Positions 58,983 through 64,000 of a stretch of 64,000 bases of DNA are shown piece after piece (the first letter of the stretch is position 1; every line of letters starts with the position of its first letter). The stretch is from Thamnidium elegans (lineage: Eukaryota > Mucoromycota > Mucoromycetes > Mucorales > Mucoraceae). The notes beneath the pieces were generated by a model that was given only the letters and a program-made list of their open reading frames with translations, did not search any database and had not been told where the DNA came from. Position numbers and translations under genes: made by a program. Location: positions 186,001 through 250,000 of the forward strand of contig JAIXMG010000018.1 in NCBI GenBank assembly GCA_025201345.1, in the 5' to 3' direction.

Positions 58983-60286
58983 TTAGGAAGACCAGCTATC
59001 ATCAAATCCTACACCAGAGAAATCCCAATTACCATTTTTATCAAGAGCCATTTCAGCAACTTGAAGCCAAACGCGATTTAAATTTGCATCTTGGTGAGGG
59101 CCATACATAACTTGAGCAACAGCACATGAACGAACAACCTTGATAACATGAGGTTCCTTACAAGAAAGAGCCTTATCAAACACAGAGAGCCAAGTGTTAT
59201 TACTAGCAGCATCATGGTTAGGAGATTTATAGGCGAGTAAACCGTCAATATTGAAATCAGGTCTTCCGGTAGATATATAATAAACCATGGTTACCGCAAG
59301 ATGTGCATGAAGCAAGGATACAGCTTCTGAAGGAGCCACTCTTGAAATATATTGATGAATAAATTCAGAAGACGTCAATGCGTGCATCATAAAGAAATCA
59401 AGTTTAAGAACACCTTCGTGATCTTTACGAATACCGGTGGAACCTACAGCAATAGCTGAAAATGTATGAAGTTCTTTAAATTTGTTTTGAATATCCTTGG
59501 TATTATCATTAATAATCCATTGGTTAACATAATGCTTGATACGTTCTACAGCAACCTTGTTGTCGAAAAGAAGTTTGAATTTGGCATTGTCATTGGCTTT
59601 AAATACGCCTTCAAATGCAGGATCCTTTTGGACTTGCTTGAAAATGGGGAATAAGGTATTTTCTTTTAAGAAGTTAGGGATGTCGGTACTATCAGTGTTT
59701 GCAGAAGGTGAGACGACCTTGTCAGACATACCCAACTTGGAAGAGATTTGTTCAGAGAGATGCTCTACAAATGATGATACAACGCTTCGAGCAGATGAGG
59801 TGGCATTTTCAGCGTATACTTGAGCCTGTGTAGGTAAAAGAGAGTTGTATTGAAGACTAGGCAAGTTGGGTACCACAGCAGAAAATTTAGATTCAGTACA
59901 TGCGCTCATAGCTAAACCTTCAGCGATAATACCATGAATGTCAAACTCTAATCCATAGCCAATATGAATTACAGGATGATAGGCGCCACCAACTGTTCTC
60001 GCCAACATATCTCCACTCCAGACCCATCGACGGACAGTATCAACTGGGCCATAGTTTTCAATTTCGGAATCAAAAAAGTGAAGGAAACTAGTGTATGATT
60101 CGGCTTTACCAAGGTACTCTTTATAGTTTTCTCTGGTGATTTTACCGACTGAAGGAGGAATAGGACGTTGGTCTTTAGCGTGATCATCAAATATTTCTTG
60201 AATCTTTTCTTTACTTGCACCGAGAGAGTAAGCAGCTAAAAGATGATGAATTAAATGGCTAAATGGAAGAGAGAAAGGGTGAGTTT

Positions 60287-60328
<42 letters not shown>

Positions 60329-60492
60329 AATATTTACTTGTGAAATTTTCTATCATTGAAGAAACAGTGAAATTCCTTATTGTTTCTGTTCAATAATTGT
60401 TCTGATAATAAGGCAGTTTCTGGACTAATACCGGGTGTAGTGATAGTAAATGTTTCTGGCTTGTTAGGAAGGCTAGGTTTGAATGAAGTCAT
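58983..60492 (-). CDS. Questin-oxidase-like (AflY-type) protein
   Basis: Two exons (60492-60338, 60258-58983) give 476 residues in phase. Features include ALLSEQLLNRNNKEFHCF, NHLIHHLLAAYSLGAS, AYHPVIHIGYGLEFD, IIAEGLAMSACTE, KLDFFMMHALTSSEFIH and LLHAHLAVTMVYYISTGRPD. His-rich helices (HHLLAAY, HPVIHIGYG, HAHLA) and the overall order match the questin oxidase / AflY family of Baeyer-Villiger-type enzymes. In ascomycetes these open anthraquinone rings in polyketide pathways. No polyketide synthase is nearby and a P450 lies next to it, so a general redox role is more likely than a known pathway. The intron carries a run of about 30 A on the plus strand. Confidence 0.88.
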
Positions 60493-60789
60493 ATTGTTTT
60501 TTAATATAAGATAAATATATACTGGAAAAAGAAGAAAAAAGAATTAGGCAAGGAAATAATGCTTTATATACCAGATGCAAGTTTTTTTTTTGTTTTTTGT
60601 TTACAGTTATACTAACGTCATTAGCATAGTTTCATTGGTCAGATATCAAACCGAGAGTTAGCTTTACTTTGTACAACATTTCGGCTTTTAGCCAATCAAG
60701 TAGTGATTACTCATCTTTTCTCGATTTTGCATATATATAAATTTTTTTTTTTTTTGAAAAAGTATATTTATTAATTAAATGATATTGTT

Positions 60790-62712
60790 TTAAGCAAGAA
60801 TAACGCGATCTTCACGTTCGACAAAACGAACTTTGAAAGGTAATGGCGAAACAGTGCTACCACCATCATTGACGTCAACAAGGTTCGGATAAATTTTGTC
60901 TCCGTTTTCAGACAAAGCAGGTTCGATTCTGCATCGAGCCATTACTCTCGTTATAGAATTGAACAGTTCGTTCTCAGCCTACGGCAAGTTAATGTATTAG
61001 TCATCTCTGTTTACAATTAAAATTTATGCATTTTTACCAAAGCAATACCGGGACAAATACGTCTTCCCCAACCAAATACAAACTGATCTCGGTTTTGAAC
61101 GTTGCCGTTACTAGAAGCATACATAGATCGAGTGTCTTTTATGAAACGATCAGGAATAAATTTATCTGCATCATAGAATGTTTTAGAGTCATTATGCAAT
61201 GTATGGATATTGGTAACAATAACAGTGCCTTTAGGGATGATATAGTTTTTATACATCACTAATATATAAAAGTTAGAGTGACAAAAAATAATAATAATAA
61301 TAAAATAAAAAAAATTACCATCTGCACTTGCTTTACGAGGTACACCGAAATAAACAGGAGGACGATATCTAAGACACTCTTTCTGAACTGAAATATAATA
61401 AGGAAGCTCGAGACGGTCTTCAAATGTAGGAATACGCTTATATTTGTTAATAAACGCGTCTACCTCATCTGCAAGCTTTTTCTGTACTTCAGGATAGTGA
61501 CATAGAATGGCATATGTCCATGAGGCGGAAATAGCAACTGTATCACTACCAGCCACTAAAACCTCACCTAGAAAAAAGAATGTTTAGTTTTAAACAAAGT
61601 TTTTTTTTTTTTTTTTTTTCATTTGATAAATAGTATAACGTTACTCATAATGACAACCAGGTTTCTTTCATCAATCTCATATTCTTCCATAATCAAATGC
61701 ATTTTTTTTACCAAACTATCTTGATCACCAGCAAGAGCCTGCTTGATCATTCTACGGAACATAGGGTGACTGACGTTTTCAACAAAATCAGTCATTTTTC
61801 TCTCTTTTCTAAAGATGACATCGAGGAAAGATAGAACAGGGAAATATGCACTGAAATCACCAACAACACTTGTGAATTTTATACCTGTTTCAATCATATT
61901 AACAAGCTCCTTATAAAACGGGTCTTCAGGTGAAGAAACGCCAGGGAGACCAAAGGCAGTAGCTAAAATGATATTGATCGAGGACAATCGGATAAATGAA
62001 AGCGGATAGACTTCTCCATGTAACTTGGTCTGTTCCACTAATTGATTAATACTATTTTCTGCCTCCTGTTGTAATATCTTATCGAACCCTGCAACTGATT
62101 TAGGAGCAAGGATGCTTAAAACGGCCGTACGAGCATTTTTCCAATTTTTATTATAATCAGCAAACACAATACCTCTATCATTTTTTTTATTTATTTTTCA
62201 TTTCCCCAAGCTATTACTTTTTATATGTATAAAATCAATAAATTACCTGCCACCTTTACCACTGATACCGTTACCAAAAGTAAGATATGGCCGACCTGAT
62301 GTAATGGCACCTTGAGTGGCCATGATTTCTTGTGCAATCATTGGATCACTAATAAAAACCCAGTCTTGTACTCCCATCTTAACTTTCAAAATAGGGCCTA
62401 GCTCTTTGTGCCATTCAGTAATTTTATGAGCAGGTACTGAGCCCATTTGAGGAATATGACCTAAATTATTATAAAACTTAATAAGGGTCTTTTTCATTTA
62501 TGCATAAAAAAAAAAGTAGGATTACCGAGATAATACATGGCCCCGTCAGGTACGGGTATTTCTTCAGCTCCGTTATTGGATATCTTTTTAGAAGAAGAAA
62601 TGATCCGTTTGACATAGTAAGCAGTAACGGTAGTAGCTGCTACTGCACTGAGGATAGGAATTAGCCTTTCATGCTTTTCAACTTTTTTCAAAAACTCAGT
62701 ATAATATTCCAT
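60790..62712 (-). CDS. Cytochrome P450 monooxygenase
   Basis: Start at 62712. An N-terminal anchor (LIPILSAVAATTVTAYYVKR) follows a short lumenal stretch. Then come SDPMIAQEIMATQGAITSGR, the I-helix AGSDTVAISASWTYAIL, the K-helix E-x-x-R in QKECLRYRPPVYFGVPRK, the PERF-like DADKFIPDRF, and the haem loop FVFGWGRRICPGIALAE with its Cys ligand. The C-terminus is DRVILA before TAA at 60790. About six exons. The family number cannot be assigned by eye; it resembles the P450 groups expanded in Mucorales. It probably sits in the ER membrane and needs a P450 reductase. It is in tandem with the questin-oxidase-like gene 297 bases downstream. Confidence 0.95.
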
Positions 62713-62870
62713 GTTTTAGAGAGAGAGAGAGAGAGAAAGGGAAAGAGAAAGAGAAAGAGAAGAAAAGAAGAAAGCACAAATTGAATTAAGTGTAATTTAA
62801 CGATTGTATGGACCAAATATGGTCAGTAGTAGCACGCTTTTTTTATTTTATTTTTTATTTGCAAAGTTAG

Positions 62871-64000
62871 TTATTGGCTCATTTCATCTCCAAAGAATTT
62901 GAAGATTGTAAGTTCATCCTCAGTTAATATAGCCAATATATCATGATCTTTTTCATATTTTGTATCGACAATAGGTTTATTTACTTTGATTACCTGTACT
63001 TCTTTTTCATTTCTTATTTTTAACTACACAAACAAGTTAGATCGTTTCTTATTTAATCCATAATAATAATACCTTATCATTTTCTGAAAAGCATATAAAT
63101 ACTTGTTCTTCTCTTTTAAAATGTGTATTACGAGATATTAAAGTTTGCTTATGATTGTCATTATTAAAGTACCAATCGAGATTTGATTTTAACGTAGAAT
63201 CAATTTGTCTTACTTCGTACCGTGTTGAAGTTTTATTTCTTAGTGATGATAGTAGTACGTTATCTTGATAGGTCGTATTGAAACTTTTATAATCTGGGGA
63301 TTCATTCGTCAATATAACTAATACACAAAAAAGAAAAAATAAATACGAACCGTTTGTATATTCAAAAGGCATATACTCATAATCTTCATTGTTGACAGTA
63401 CTCCAGCCATAAATGTGTTCTAAATTAGAACATATAACAATACTAGTACCATCTTTATGTGCTACATCCATAGAATGAATCGGTGAATATATTTTAGGTT
63501 CGCAAGGCTCTACTAGCTTATGTATATAATTTTTTGTGTTTCTTATATCAAATACAAGAACAGTATTATTTGTGAGACCACAATACATTGTATTGGGATT
63601 TTCAGCATCTATTGTACAAGACCATCCAGGTGCCTCTAATTTATACGATTGTACTACTTGTTTAGATGTTAAAGAAGTTAATTTTAAAGTTTTATCAAGA
63701 CCAGTTGATAAAACCATATTCTGTAATACGCTTTTAATATCCTTGATTTGACCACTATGGTTTGGTATAAATTCTGTTTGTTTTGGGTCATAAAGATTAA
63801 CTTTTCTTATTCCGTATTGTTGCTTAGGTTTATTCCAAACAGATAAAACGGCCATATCTTGTGAGGGAACTATATCCATTACCTTATACGTCTCGTCTTT
63901 TGTTGAAAATAAATGTTGATAGACAAATTTAGATGGTAATGTTTCTGTAGGTTGCGTAGAAGGTTGTGAATTGGTACTTTTAGATTGACTTTCTGACGCT
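62871..64000 (-). CDS. RFWD3: RFWD3-like E3 ubiquitin ligase, C-terminal WD40 part (5' end outside window)
   Basis: The open frame runs off the right edge on the minus strand. Visible are FVYQHLFSTKDETYKVMDIV, GQIKDIKSVLQNMVLSTGLD, KTLKLTSLTSKQVVQSYKL, GWSCTIDAENPNTMYCGLTN and VLVFDIRNTKNYIHKLVEP. Two small introns follow (near 63350-63317 and 63073-63025), then a C-terminus ending IFKFFGDEMSQ at 62871. The order IR/IKDI, SLDxTxKLTSL, VWSC and DIRNT is that of the WD40 half of RFWD3. RFWD3 ubiquitinates RPA and RAD51 at stalled forks and crosslinks. The RING part expected upstream cannot be seen, so ligase activity is inferred. Confidence 0.85.

Overview
This is a nuclear chromosome segment of a fungus. 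Protein genes are cut by many short GT-AG introns (about 50-110 nt, often with T-rich tracts and a CTAAT/CTAAC-like branch region), the DNA is AT-rich, and the gene set (RTF1, TAF14, MSH6, beta-tubulin, TRAPP subunit BET5, bifunctional ADE5,7, external NADH dehydrogenase with EF-hands) is fungal. The retroelement and nuclease-relic families, the micro-exons and the P450 and protease styles point to an early-diverging fungus (Mucoromycota, probably Mucorales); that placement is inference.

Layout. 1-3.3 kb: gene-poor AT-rich DNA with a tRNA-Phe. 3.3-7.9 kb: divergent pair OTU1 (minus, carrying an apparent frameshift) and RTF1 (plus). 8.4-19 kb: an island of decayed mobile DNA. It holds a piggyBac element with TTAA target duplication and hairpin-bearing termini, a Tc1/IS630-type transposase fragment joined to a PD-(D/E)XK-like relic, an internally deleted DIRS-type tyrosine-recombinase retrotransposon whose inverted repeats and internal complementary region are still readable, a second copy of the same nuclease-like family, and further relics. 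19.2-21.1 kb: TAF14-like YEATS protein. 22.0-28.6 kb: two tandem secreted subtilases. 29.0-32.0 kb: ADE5,7. 32.1-42.2 kb: LIM-binding adaptor, Stc1-domain protein, coiled-coil protein, NDE-type NADH dehydrogenase, BET5. 43.5-47.5 kb: MSH6. 49.3-52.4 kb: a small cupin-like protein, a Clr2-domain-like protein and a basic disordered protein. 52.6-64 kb: beta-tubulin, MIX17/CHCHD10-like protein, a mitochondrial dehydrogenase kinase, a questin-oxidase-like protein, a cytochrome P450 and the C-terminal part of an RFWD3-like ubiquitin ligase that runs off the right edge.

Themes. Several genes belong to chromatin and transcription (RTF1, TAF14, LIM-binding adaptor, Stc1- and Clr2-type domains) and to genome maintenance (MSH6, RFWD3). 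There is no operon logic; neighbours are divergent or convergent with short spacers. The most notable readings are the natural benzimidazole-resistance residues Tyr167 and Ala198 in beta-tubulin, the DIRS internal complementary region that fixes both element ends, the transposase/nuclease chimera with a paralogue 4 kb away, and the apparent frameshift plus a possible one-nucleotide exon in OTU1. All gene models were spliced by eye from splice motifs, reading phase and remembered family alignments; no search was run.
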